Of a stretch of 64,000 nt of DNA, positions 26,420 through 34,413 are shown piece by piece. The position numbers and the translations under genes are program-made. The notes beneath the pieces were generated by a model that saw only the letters and a list, made by a program, of their open reading frames with translations, was not told where the DNA came from and made no database searches. The stretch comes from CAXBCP01 sp963974055 (GTDB lineage: Bacteria > Pseudomonadota > Alphaproteobacteria > MPNO01 > UBA830), in contig CAXBCP010000002.1 of the NCBI GenBank assembly GCA_963974055.1, positions 186,001-250,000 on the forward strand. The letters are read 5' to 3'. Each line of letters begins with the position of its first letter. Position 1 is the stretch's first letter.

Positions 26420-27018
26420 TTGTCTTCGTCATTCCCGTCCGTGCCGAACCGCTGGTCGCTCGACGCGAGCCAGGCCTCTTCCGCCGGCGTGTTCCGGCGA
26501 CCGAGAATCGCGTTGCGATGCGGAAACCGTCCGAATTCCCGGATGATATCGCGGTGCTGAACGGCATAATCGACCCATTCCGCCTTTGCGTCATGCGGTT
26601 CTAGCGCACGGAAAAGCGCGAGGCAGGTTTCCTGATCGGCCAGGTTTTCGCTGTGCTCGAACGGCAGATACGCAAACACCTTCTCCACCGTAATCAAGTC
26701 GTCGTGCAGCGGGCTCGCCACCAGTTCCCGGGCATTTTCCAGCGCCTGCGGGTCCGCAGCGAAGGACCGGCTGTCTCCCCGGAAAATGTTCCGCGGGAAC
26801 TGGTCCAGCAGAACGATCAACGATACCCAGCTCCGGGCCTGCGATGTCCAGTTCCCCAATTCGCCGGCGACGGCGCGTTGGTAAGGACCCGCGAAACGCG
26901 TGCTGATTTCGCGGTCAACCGAAGGCCCGCCGCCGAACCACAACTCGCGAACGCTCCCATGGTCGTCGCTTTCGGGCGCGCCGAACCAGAATTCATAAAT
27001 CTCGTGCCAGTCAGCCAT
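26416..27018 (-). CDS. DUF924 family protein
   Basis: A 200-residue DUF924 protein with the conserved opening IYEFWFG, the WVSLIVLLDQFPRNIFR motif, and YLPFEHSENLADQE. The fold is alpha-helical (TPR-like) and the function is unknown across the family. It is placed between the DehI-like gene and the FAD oxidoreductase on the same strand, with gaps of 13 bases and an overlap of four, so they are likely one operon. Confidence 0.9.
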   Translation of the reverse strand: MADWHEIYEFWFGAPESDDHGSVRELWFGGGPSVDREISTRFAGPYQRAVAGELGNWTSQARSWVSLIVLLDQFPRNIFRGDSRSFAADPQALENARELVASPLHDDLITVEKVFAYLPFEHSENLADQETCLALFRALEPHDAKAEWVDYAVQHRDIIREFGRFPHRNAILGRRNTPAEEAWLASSDQRFGTDGNDEDK

Positions 27019-27031
27019 TTTCCGTCCGTTT

Positions 27032-27910
27032 TCAGTCTGAGGGGTTGTCGGGCGTCAGCGCCGTCCGCAGCAGGCCTGCGATCACGATCATCCGGCAGAT
27101 CGTCGGCGGGAACACTTCTATCGTATCGAAGAGAGCCCGGCGCGTCACGGGATCCGGCAAAACAGCGTTTGCGCCGGGTGCCGGCAGGGATGCAAATATG
27201 TCCCGCGCGATAGCGTCGGCGCTGTCGAACACCCGGGCGGCCTGCGCCTCAATAGATCCGCCCCCGGCCACTTCCTCCAGCCAGTCCGCCAGTTGTTCCA
27301 GCAATAGCGGCCAGGGCGCGAAATGCCGAAACAGCGACGGCACGACCCTGGTGTCCCGGCCGGACGTCAGCCGGGCGAGTCTGTGCAGGAGCGCCTTTGT
27401 CGCGGGTTCCACGCTTTCAAGGGACGCCATCGGCAGCAGATCGGGCAGTTCGACCGGCGGCGGGGCGACAAATCGCTGCGCGGCGGCGGGCCGGCCGGCG
27501 TCGAGCGCCAGCGCAATTACCCGAAGGCTCAACGCATTCATGGGGTTGGCCCTGTTATAGGCATCGAGCGTGACGATTACCTGGCCTGCATCCGCCGCAG
27601 ACAGCCCCGCCTCCGCCATCGAAACAGTGCGCCCCGGCAATCCGTCGACCGCGGGCCGCAGGCTTTTCGACCGCTCGGCGAAGACGCCCGCCCGAAACGG
27701 TTCGCCGACCGTATACCAGGCCCATTCCAGCGCGCCCGGCACCGTTGCGAGATGCCGGTAAACGAGATTGACCAGCCGCACGCCGAGCGCCGCCTCTATC
27801 AACGCGTATATCTGTGCAATCTCGCCCGTCGCGTCTTTCGCGGCCAGTTCGGGCAGGACAGGTGCTGTATGAGAATTCGGAATTTTCGACCCCTGTTGGA
27901 ATTCAGGCAA
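27032..27910 (-). CDS. DehI-like (haloacid dehalogenase group I) protein, unusual start
   Basis: About 290 residues resembling DehI dehalogenases, which are pseudo-dimers of helical repeats. YRHLATVPGALEWAW and YNRANPMNALSLRVIA are at the positions of the family motifs, but the catalytic Asp cannot be confirmed from sequence alone. Homologues would start near the residues PNSHTAPVLP, yet no ATG or GTG is found there. A TTG at 27910 is possible, as is an AUU codon at 27883 with AGGGG six to seven bases upstream. The coding region also remains open through 28138, where it would overlap the opposing gene. It lies in the operon with DUF924. Confidence 0.6.
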   Translation of the reverse strand: MPEFQQGSKIPNSHTAPVLPELAAKDATGEIAQIYALIEAALGVRLVNLVYRHLATVPGALEWAWYTVGEPFRAGVFAERSKSLRPAVDGLPGRTVSMAEAGLSAADAGQVIVTLDAYNRANPMNALSLRVIALALDAGRPAAAQRFVAPPPVELPDLLPMASLESVEPATKALLHRLARLTSGRDTRVVPSLFRHFAPWPLLLEQLADWLEEVAGGGSIEAQAARVFDSADAIARDIFASLPAPGANAVLPDPVTRRALFDTIEVFPPTICRMIVIAGLLRTALTPDNPSD

Positions 27911-27992
27911 TATAAACCTGTTGTTAATCAAATCTTTAATCGAATTACGATAGCTTTCCCGCCTGTTACAAGCTGAAATAGGTGTACCCGTC

Positions 27993-28694
27993 TTGGACGG
28001 AAATTTCACATTCGACGTTCTGGTTTTATCCGGAAAGTCCCAATGGACAAGCCTGTCCCGCTGGGGCGATTCCGCGTCTGCACAAAACGAGGCGCGGAAA
28101 CTGGTTGCGAGCAAGAAGCACCAGGGCGTCAAGGTCATGCAGGAAACCTATGACGCGGCGGAGAACCGCTTCAGCGAAAAGACCGTTTTCAAGCAGATAA
28201 AGAGCGAACAAAGAAGCTTCCAGTCCGAGGAAGAAGAAGAATTCGACGACGTCGACGATTACGAGGATTTCGACGACGGGGTCGACTGGGTCCTTCCCGT
28301 CTTCGGCCTCGTCACCTTCCTCGCCATCCTGCTCACAGTCGGCATTTACTTCTTCGACGACAAGATGAATTTCTCCGTCGGTTCTTCGTCGGACTACTAC
28401 GTCTACGAGCTGCCAGCGGTCATAACGAACGTGACGAACGGCAAGGAAGTATATTCGGTCAAAATAAACCTTCAGCTAGAACTGGACGGCTCCGGTGATA
28501 CGAAAGCGGTCGAGTTCGCACTGGCGCAGATCATGGAATCCGTCATCAACCAAGTGCAGAATACCGATGCGGACGACCTGCAGCGCAGCGAGAGAATTCA
28601 ACTCCTGAGGGCGGAACTGCAGAAAAAAATCCAGGACGCCATGGGGGAAACGAACCTCAATGGCGTCCTGTTCAGAGATATCCAGGTCTTTTAA
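27993..28694 (+). CDS. Membrane protein with FliL-like C-terminal domain
   Basis: A 233-residue protein starting at TTG. Residues 7-70 are a small domain (FDVLVLSGKSQWTSLSRW, then GVKVMQETYDA) typical of alphaproteobacterial hypotheticals. An acidic linker (79-98) is followed by one membrane segment (about 99-121), and a periplasmic domain with YVYELPAVITNV...YSVKINLQLEL and NLNGVLFRDIQVF resembles FliL. FliL is a flagellar basal-body protein; no flagellar gene is near, so this is a FliL-like paralogue of uncertain function. The TTG start lacks a strong ribosome-binding site. It converges on the ABC binding protein gene. Confidence 0.7.
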   Translation: MDGNFTFDVLVLSGKSQWTSLSRWGDSASAQNEARKLVASKKHQGVKVMQETYDAAENRFSEKTVFKQIKSEQRSFQSEEEEEFDDVDDYEDFDDGVDWVLPVFGLVTFLAILLTVGIYFFDDKMNFSVGSSSDYYVYELPAVITNVTNGKEVYSVKINLQLELDGSGDTKAVEFALAQIMESVINQVQNTDADDLQRSERIQLLRAELQKKIQDAMGETNLNGVLFRDIQVF

Positions 28695-28704
28695 GAAGAC
28701 CTGG
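28682..28704. terminator. Hairpin at convergent gene ends
   Basis: Nine base pairs, CCAGGTCTT with AAGACCTGG, and a loop of five bases containing the TAA stop. It lies between the convergent FliL-like and SBP genes, where a bidirectional terminator is expected. There is no T tract, so it is only a likely terminator. Confidence 0.45.
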
Positions 28705-28727
28705 GCGGTCGATACCGATCCGCCTGG

Positions 28728-29726
28728 CTATTTCGCCGGAAACCTGATCGTTTTCTCAAGAAAGGCGTTGGTATATGCGCCTTTGATATCGAACGGCTTT
28801 TCCAGATTGAAATAGGTTTCGATCATCTTGTAATCGGCAGCCATCCGCGTGTCGTCGAAATACCCCAGGGCGACCGTCCGCGATGTCTCGTCGCTCATCA
28901 GTTCGGTCACCAGGTTCCAGTTCTGCATCGACGTCTCCGCCTTCAGGCCGGAATTCGCCGCCACCAGGGCGGCAATGCACGGGTCTGGTGTCTGAACGCA
29001 GTCGGCATAGGCTTTCTGGGTGATCTTGACGAATTTTTCCACCGTCGCGCGGTTCGCAGACAGATACTTGCCGTTAGCGACGATCGAATTGCCGTAGGGG
29101 TTAATCCCGTGATCGCGCCACGGCAGAAACCCCATGTCGTCGCCCAGCACCTTCTGGAAGATAAAGTGGATGTTGTAGAACGATGTCGTCACGTCGATAT
29201 TCTTCGACTTCAGGGCCGCAAGCTTGGCGTTCGGCGCGACATTGACCCAGCGCACCGATTTGGGATCCATGCCGGTCGCTTTCGCCAGGGCCGGCCACAT
29301 CTTGCGCGCCGCATCCCAGGCCGGGTTCCCGATTTTCCGCCCCGCGAAATCCTTGATGGTTTTGATCCCGGAACTTTTCAGCCAGTACATGCCATAGGGC
29401 GAATTGGCATAGATGTTCATCACGCCGACGACATCCGCCCCCTTGCCCTTTGCCACAAGCGCGGTGCCGAGATCGGCAATACCAAGTTCGTTCTTCCCGA
29501 TGCCGACGCGCTGGGACGACATCGTCGAGCCCTTGCCCTGCTCGATAGACAGATCGATACCGGCTTTTTCATAGATACCCTGCGCCTTCGCCCAATAAAC
29601 TGGTGCATGATCGCCGCCGGCGACCCAGTTGAGGATGAAATTGATCTTTTCGGCGCTCTGGGCCGGCACGGCCATCAGAGCAACGGAGGCGGCGGCGGTT
29701 GCCGCCAGAAGTGTCTTTTTGAGCAT
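28728..29726 (-). CDS. NMT1/SsuA-type ABC substrate-binding protein
   Basis: A 332-residue periplasmic binding protein with a signal peptide (cleavage after AQSA, near residue 25). KINFILNWVAGGDHAPVYWAKAQGIYEKAG is the NMT1/SsuA opening seen in proteins for pyrimidines, riboflavin or alkanesulfonates. Divergent permease and ATPase genes start 281 bases away and complete the transporter. The ligand is not predictable. A putative TetR-type operator in the intergenic region links it to the locus at 32.5-38.7 kb. Confidence 0.9.
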   Translation of the reverse strand: MLKKTLLAATAAASVALMAVPAQSAEKINFILNWVAGGDHAPVYWAKAQGIYEKAGIDLSIEQGKGSTMSSQRVGIGKNELGIADLGTALVAKGKGADVVGVMNIYANSPYGMYWLKSSGIKTIKDFAGRKIGNPAWDAARKMWPALAKATGMDPKSVRWVNVAPNAKLAALKSKNIDVTTSFYNIHFIFQKVLGDDMGFLPWRDHGINPYGNSIVANGKYLSANRATVEKFVKITQKAYADCVQTPDPCIAALVAANSGLKAETSMQNWNLVTELMSDETSRTVALGYFDDTRMAADYKMIETYFNLEKPFDIKGAYTNAFLEKTIRFPAK

Positions 29727-29776
29727 CGGTTTTCTCCCTTATTTTAATCGTTTGATCGCGTCACTGTTACCGTGTC

Positions 29777-29818
29777 GTTGTCTCAGCGCTGTTGTCTCAG
29801 CGCTGTTGTCTCAGCCTG
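29777..29818. repeat. Three tandem 14-bp repeats
   Basis: Units GTTGTCTCAGCGCT, repeated twice and then once with CTG replacing the final GCT, in the leader region of the substrate-binding protein gene. No other function is visible. Confidence 0.8.
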
Positions 29819-29895
29819 GCGACAGGGGCCCCGATTGGTTGCAGGGAAGCGCGCGCCGGTTCGGCGAACCCTCTTGCTGTATGGCGGCGCCTGTC

Positions 29896-29924
29896 GTAAG
29901 TAACCATATAGTTATTTCAGGCTA
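29896..29924. promoter_or_regulatory. Putative TetR-type operator, copy 1
   Basis: GTAAGTAAC, six bases, then GTTATTTCAGGCTA. It matches the element at 33619-33647 at 26 of 29 positions, and its inner part AAGTAACC-N4-AGTTATTT is an imperfect palindrome. It lies between the divergent SBP and permease genes of the ABC transporter. Confidence 0.7.
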
Positions 29925-30007
29925 GGACCCGGCACCGACCCTGTCAATAATTCTTCTCGTCCGAGCGCCGGGACATTCGCTCGATGGAGGCATCCGATGG
30001 GGAACTT

Positions 30008-30769
30008 ATGGCAATCCTGAATTTTATCCGGCGATACTGGATCGCAGCTGCGGCACATATCGCGGTAATCGTCGCCTGGCAGCTCTTCGTTCAGCTCGGC
30101 GAGGTCCAGTCCTATATCATGCCGTCCCCGCTGGCGACGATCATGACCCTGGCCGATGACAACGCCTGGGTCCACAATACGCTGTTCACGGCGGGCGAAA
30201 TCTTCGGCGGCTACTTTTGCGCCGTCGTGTTCGGCGTCGGGATGGCCCTGCTGTTTTCGTGGTCGAAACTTCTCGATTCCGCCCTGATGCCGCTTCTGAT
30301 CAGCCTGAACATGATCCCGAAGGTTGCGCTCGGCCCCATCTTCATTGTCTGGTTTTCATACGGCATGGGCTCGAACATCCTGATGGCGTTCGCGATCAGT
30401 TTCCTGCCCATCCTGATTACGACGGCGCGCGGCCTGAAAGAGGTCGAGCCCGACCTGATCGACCTGGTCCGCACGCTCCGCGCAACGCGCTGGCAGGTAT
30501 TCACCAAGATCCAGCTTCCCGGTTCCCTGCCCTACATATTTTCCGGCATGAAAGTCGCAGTTGTTCTGGCGGTTGCGGGCGCCATCGTCGGCGAGTTTAT
30601 CGCGTCGGAAGAAGGGCTTGGCTACCTGATGATGCAGCGTCAGGTCGAACTCGATACCGCGTCCATGTTCATGGCGGTCCTGTTGATCACGCTGATCGGT
30701 TCCGTCCTGTATGGCGGCGTCATGCTGCTTGAAAAGCTGGTCGTCCCGCAGGACGCCCGGCTTGGGTGA
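30008..30769 (+). CDS. ABC transporter permease (SsuC-like)
   Basis: A 253-residue integral membrane permease of the SsuC/NitT type with about six membrane segments and the EAA-type loop DLIDLVRTLRATRWQVFTKIQLPGSLPY. The ATG at 30008 is preceded by GGGGAACTT; an in-frame ATG at 29984 has no good ribosome-binding site. It is followed after 10 bases by the ATPase gene. It forms one transporter with the SBP encoded on the opposite strand. Confidence 0.92.
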   Translation: MAILNFIRRYWIAAAAHIAVIVAWQLFVQLGEVQSYIMPSPLATIMTLADDNAWVHNTLFTAGEIFGGYFCAVVFGVGMALLFSWSKLLDSALMPLLISLNMIPKVALGPIFIVWFSYGMGSNILMAFAISFLPILITTARGLKEVEPDLIDLVRTLRATRWQVFTKIQLPGSLPYIFSGMKVAVVLAVAGAIVGEFIASEEGLGYLMMQRQVELDTASMFMAVLLITLIGSVLYGGVMLLEKLVVPQDARLG

Positions 30770-30779
30770 GGAACAGAAA

Positions 30780-31547
30780 ATGACCCAACCCTTTATCCAC
30801 CTTGAAGGCGTGCGCAAGGAATTCGCGACACGCGGCGAGCAGTTCCTGGCGGTGTCCGACGTGACGTTCGACGTTGCCGAAGGAGAGCTCGTCGCGCTGG
30901 TCGGGCCGTCGGGCTGCGGCAAGACCACCGTCCTGAAAATGATCGCCGGACTGCATGAGCATTCGGGCGGCACCATGGAGATCGGCGGAACGAACGGCGC
31001 CGGTTTCAGCGCGGACAAGGATATCGGCATGGTGTTCCAGCAGCCGCTCCTGCTGAAATGGCGCAAGGTGCTCGAAAACGTATTGCTGCCGGCCGAAATC
31101 CTGGGCCTGCCCATGGCGGAAGCCCGCGACCGCGCCAGGGACCTTCTCGCCCTTGTCGGCCTGAACGGTTTCGAAGGCAGCTATCCATATGAACTGTCGG
31201 GCGGCATGCAGCAGCGCGCAGCGATCGCGCGGTCGCTTGTTCATGATCCGAAAGTGGTGCTGATGGACGAGCCGTTCGGCGCGCTCGATGCGCTGACGCG
31301 CGAAAGCATGAACCTTGAACTGCTGCGCATATGGTCGGAAAGCAAAAAGACGATCCTGTTCGTGACCCACGGCATTCAGGAAGCGGTCTTTCTGGGCAGC
31401 CGGGTCATCGTGCTGACATCGAGCCCCGCGCGCATGGCCGGCGACATCGCAGTGGACCTGCCCTTCCCGAGGAAGCTTGAAATCAAGACCCACGAAAATT
31501 TCGGTGCCTATACCCGCCAGATATATTCCCTGTTGGGAATGGCATAG
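30780..31547 (+). CDS. ABC transporter ATPase (SsuB/NitT-like)
   Basis: A 255-residue ATPase with Walker A GPSGCGKTTVLKMIAG, signature LSGGMQQRAAIARSL and Walker B VVLMDEPFGALDALTR. The type is that of SsuB/TauB nitrate-sulfonate-bicarbonate ATPases. The start at 30780 has GAGGAACAG upstream, and the reading frame upstream lies within the permease gene. It ends 54 bases before the LamG-like gene that faces it. Confidence 0.94.
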   Translation: MTQPFIHLEGVRKEFATRGEQFLAVSDVTFDVAEGELVALVGPSGCGKTTVLKMIAGLHEHSGGTMEIGGTNGAGFSADKDIGMVFQQPLLLKWRKVLENVLLPAEILGLPMAEARDRARDLLALVGLNGFEGSYPYELSGGMQQRAAIARSLVHDPKVVLMDEPFGALDALTRESMNLELLRIWSESKKTILFVTHGIQEAVFLGSRVIVLTSSPARMAGDIAVDLPFPRKLEIKTHENFGAYTRQIYSLLGMA

Positions 31548-31565
31548 CATCGGCGAGCGAGAAAC

Positions 31566-31590
31566 GGCGGGGGGAAAACTTCCCCCCGCC
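31566..31590. terminator. Bidirectional hairpin terminator
   Basis: GGCGGGGGGAA and its exact complement form an 11-bp stem with a three-base loop between convergent genes. A run of T (31599-31602) follows loosely on the plus side. It probably ends the ATPase transcript and/or the LamG-like gene. Confidence 0.7.
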
Positions 31591-31601
31591 GCCTGAAGCT
31601 T

Positions 31602-32456
31602 TTACCGGCTCCGCATAATCCCGGGCACGGCCGACGGCGGCAGCGGCCGCGTGGTCAGGCGCACATTCCGGACAGCGGCGACAGCTGGCGGCACCCAGGG
31701 ACTGCCGGCGAAAAGCGGTCCCGCATTCTGCAGGATTTTCTTACCGATCGGGCACCGGTTTTCCAGTCGGCCGTTCACGTAGATTTCAGCGACCCCGGGC
31801 CGGGCCTGAATGAAGACATGGCTCCATCTGCCGCGGGGTAACGGCCTTTTGGCATCGCAGCCGTCGTTCCAGCTTTTATCCGTCCCGATGCGGACATGAA
31901 GCCGCGTCGATTTCGGAAAAAAGAAGACCGCGGGGCTGCGCTCCTTGTCGCTCCGCCCCTTGTGCAGGATCGACGCCCAGGTCGCGATCGGTCTCGTCGG
32001 ATTGATCCAGAAATCGTATCCGTAGGCTGCCCCATGGCGAATCTTCGCGGGCGGCGCGATCGTTCGACCCTTGGCAATTTTCACGGTCGCCGGGAACAGA
32101 CGGACCATTGGCCCCGACGGCGCGCCTCCCGCAGTGGGTGCCGCCCCCATTTGCGTGTCGCGCCGCGCGGCGGCGACGGCGTTATTGATCTGCGAGACCG
32201 CACACCCCCTGATCTTGGGATTTACGGCCTGCCGGGCCAGAGACCCGATATAGTTCAGATAGCTCATGTGAATCTGGCGATCCGCTTCGGATTTGTTGCG
32301 GATCGTCTGACGGATTTTTGCCGAATCGGACCGGAGCTTGGCCAGATGGCTCTTGTGACCTTGCAACGTCCGCGCATCGCAGCCCGCGGCCTGTTGCGCC
32401 GATGCCGGCATTGAAACGGACAAAACCAGTCCGAACGGTATCAAGTAACGAAGCAT
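31602..32456 (-). CDS. Secreted LamG/jelly-roll-like protein
   Basis: A 284-residue protein with a Sec signal peptide (MLRYLIPFGLVLSVSMPASAQQ). The middle is an alpha-helical region (about 30-90), and the C-terminal 150 residues resemble a concanavalin/LamG-type domain (WSHVFIQARPGVAEIYVNGRLE). Two possible starts exist; the ATG at 32456 is preceded by GAGG at eight bases, whereas a GTG three codons upstream overlaps it. No family name can be given. It probably binds a carbohydrate or glycan in the periplasm. Confidence 0.7.
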   Translation of the reverse strand: MLRYLIPFGLVLSVSMPASAQQAAGCDARTLQGHKSHLAKLRSDSAKIRQTIRNKSEADRQIHMSYLNYIGSLARQAVNPKIRGCAVSQINNAVAAARRDTQMGAAPTAGGAPSGPMVRLFPATVKIAKGRTIAPPAKIRHGAAYGYDFWINPTRPIATWASILHKGRSDKERSPAVFFFPKSTRLHVRIGTDKSWNDGCDAKRPLPRGRWSHVFIQARPGVAEIYVNGRLENRCPIGKKILQNAGPLFAGSPWVPPAVAAVRNVRLTTRPLPPSAVPGIMRSR

Positions 32457-32559
32457 AGCACCCACCTCTTTTTAGTTGCGTTTTCTCAACGCCCGATACC
32501 CTGCGCGCCCGCACCTGAACACAGACTGAACGTCAGCGCCGGCGCCGTACCCGGCCGTC

Positions 32560-33585
32560 TCAGGCGACTGCGTCGCTTACCCGTCCTAGATACAGGTCCC
32601 GCCCGGCATTGAGAACGCCGATCTTGCGGTCGGCGATATAGCGCTTGTGATTCCACAACCCGCAATCGGGATGGATATACGTCACCCGGCCTTCGCCCAT
32701 GATGCCCTCCGCCCGCTCGATCAGCCGCGCGATATCGTCCGGGCTTTCCGTCATGGTGCGTTTGACGTCGACCACGCCGAGTCCCATGCCGATTTCCGGG
32801 CGAAGCTCCCGGAACGCGACCAGTTCTTCGGCCGGACGGTGGGCGCATTCCATCACGATGTGATCGACATGCAGCGCATTCAGGTAGTCCATCAAGCGCC
32901 CCCACGAGCCGTCCTGCGGCTGCTGGCCCGCATAATTGCCGAAGCACAGATGCACCGCCGGAATGCCGGGCACGGCATCGAGCACCTTGTTCATGGCCGC
33001 CGCCGCCCATTTCCATTCCTCGGGATTGCCCGGCAGATTCGCTTCGTCGATCTGGACGATATCGGCATCGAGCCGCGCGACCTGTTCGGCGAGCACGTCG
33101 GCAATGGCCTCGGTCACGGCTTCGATGCTGCCGTAATGATGGTCGACCAGCGTCTTCGCCAGCATGTGCGGCCCCGTCAGCGCAAACTTGAAGGGTTTCT
33201 GCGCCAGCGCCTTTGCACGCCGGCAGGGCAGCGCCAGGTTCATCGTACCGCTGCCGATCGCGCCTTCGACGACGCCGGCGGGCAAACGACGCCAGCCCAT
33301 GTTCATGTCCGTTTCGAACTGGCGGATCAGGTCGAACGTCAGGGCCGAACGGATACCCTCCATCGGGCCGGTGAAATATTCGATCATGCCGTTCGTTTCG
33401 GGATGGCTGAGATCGTAGCGGTAGACTTCCCCGTCGCAGACGACGTCCAGCCCGGCTGTTTCCTGCGTGTGAAGGATCACCCGCGTCGCGTCGGTTATGT
33501 CCTGTTCGGACGGGCTGTTCCCCAGCCATGCCGGTACGGGGTAGGAGCCGACGGTCGTGGTCTTGATGCGGGGGGCTGTATCCAT
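32560..33585 (-). CDS. MetE C-terminal-like (cobalamin-independent) methyltransferase
   Basis: A 341-residue protein matching the C-terminal (catalytic) half of MetE, a UROD/MetE-like TIM barrel. VHLCFGN holds the His-x-Cys Zn ligands, and HPDCGLW the last Zn Cys. The family moves methyl groups from a methyl donor to a thiol such as homocysteine. The N-terminal half of MetE is absent, so the methyl donor may be something other than methyltetrahydrofolate. AAGGA lies eight bases before the ATG at 33585. Head-to-head with the TetR regulator, with a palindromic operator between. Confidence 0.85.
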   Translation of the reverse strand: MDTAPRIKTTTVGSYPVPAWLGNSPSEQDITDATRVILHTQETAGLDVVCDGEVYRYDLSHPETNGMIEYFTGPMEGIRSALTFDLIRQFETDMNMGWRRLPAGVVEGAIGSGTMNLALPCRRAKALAQKPFKFALTGPHMLAKTLVDHHYGSIEAVTEAIADVLAEQVARLDADIVQIDEANLPGNPEEWKWAAAAMNKVLDAVPGIPAVHLCFGNYAGQQPQDGSWGRLMDYLNALHVDHIVMECAHRPAEELVAFRELRPEIGMGLGVVDVKRTMTESPDDIARLIERAEGIMGEGRVTYIHPDCGLWNHKRYIADRKIGVLNAGRDLYLGRVSDAVA

Positions 33586-33618
33586 AATCATATTCCTTGC
33601 CGAAATGCCGTGTCCGGC

Positions 33619-33647
33619 GTAAGTAACTAAACAGTTATTTCAGGCTA
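33619..33647. promoter_or_regulatory. Putative TetR-type operator, copy 2
   Basis: GTAAGTAAC, six bases, then GTTATTTCAGGCTA. The core AAGTAACT-N4-AGTTATTT is an imperfect palindrome (seven of eight positions). It stands between the divergent MetE-like and TetR genes and is nearly identical to the element at 29896-29924, so the adjacent TetR protein is the first candidate binder. Confidence 0.75.
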
Positions 33648-33717
33648 CGGACAGGACTGTTAGCTGTCAACCGCTACCCGGCCCCGGAACCGTACGATCA
33701 GGAAAGACAGGATAGCC

Positions 33718-34413
33718 ATGCCGTCTGAACCGGACAGCAAGTCGAAGAAGAAACCGGTCCGCCGCGATCCCGATGCGTCGCAACAGCGCATTCTCGCCGC
33801 CGCCACCGAAGTGTTCGCCGCACAGGGCCTGGATGGCGCGCGGGTGGACGAGATCGCCGAGCGGTCGGGCATCAACAAACGAATGCTCTATCATTATTTC
33901 GGAAACAAGGACGAACTGTTCGGCGCCGTTCTCGACGCGCTCTACGAAACCATCTGTCGGGAGTCCGCGGCGCTCAATCTCGACGCGGATACGCCGCCGG
34001 CGGCAATCAACCGGCTGGTCGATTTCGCCCTCGATTTCTATCTCGACAATCCGCACGCGATCACCCTGCTGAACAACGAAAACCTGCACAAGGCGCGCCA
34101 CATCGAAAAATCGGGGCGGGTCCGGGCAATCCATGTACCGTTCGAGGAAATGATCGATTCACTTCTCGTCCGCGGTGTCGCCAGCGGAGAATTCCGCACC
34201 GGACTGGATGCGGCGCGGCTGTACATCACCATCGTCGGCCTGACGTATTACTACCTCTCCAACGGCCACACGCTGTCGCTCGTCTACGACCGCAACCTGT
34301 ACGACCCGGCGGAACTGAAGATATGGCGCGCGCATATGCACGACGTCGTCACCCGTTTTGTCTTTGTCGATCCATCGGCCGGAAACAAACCAGAAAAGGA
34401 AACCAGCACATGA
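33718..34413 (+). CDS. TetR/AcrR family transcriptional regulator
   Basis: A 231-residue TetR-type repressor. The helix-turn-helix is near residues 43-62 (VDEIAERSGINKRMLYHYFGNKDELF). The C-terminal part is the ligand-binding helical domain. It overlaps the Gfo/Idh gene by four bases (ATGA), so it is co-translated with the catabolic operon. Palindromes at 33619 and 29896 are its likely targets, meaning autoregulation plus control of the MetE-like gene and the ABC transporter. Confidence 0.93.
   Translation: MPSEPDSKSKKKPVRRDPDASQQRILAAATEVFAAQGLDGARVDEIAERSGINKRMLYHYFGNKDELFGAVLDALYETICRESAALNLDADTPPAAINRLVDFALDFYLDNPHAITLLNNENLHKARHIEKSGRVRAIHVPFEEMIDSLLVRGVASGEFRTGLDAARLYITIVGLTYYYLSNGHTLSLVYDRNLYDPAELKIWRAHMHDVVTRFVFVDPSAGNKPEKETST

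Noticed and set aside
27924..27939. TTAA-N8-TTAA as a CtrA site before the DehI-like and FliL-like genes
   Set aside because: The spacing is eight, not seven, and both halves are short AT-rich words in an AT-rich leader.
29777..29818. A CRISPR-like array
   Set aside because: The 14-base units are directly adjacent with no spacers and only three copies.
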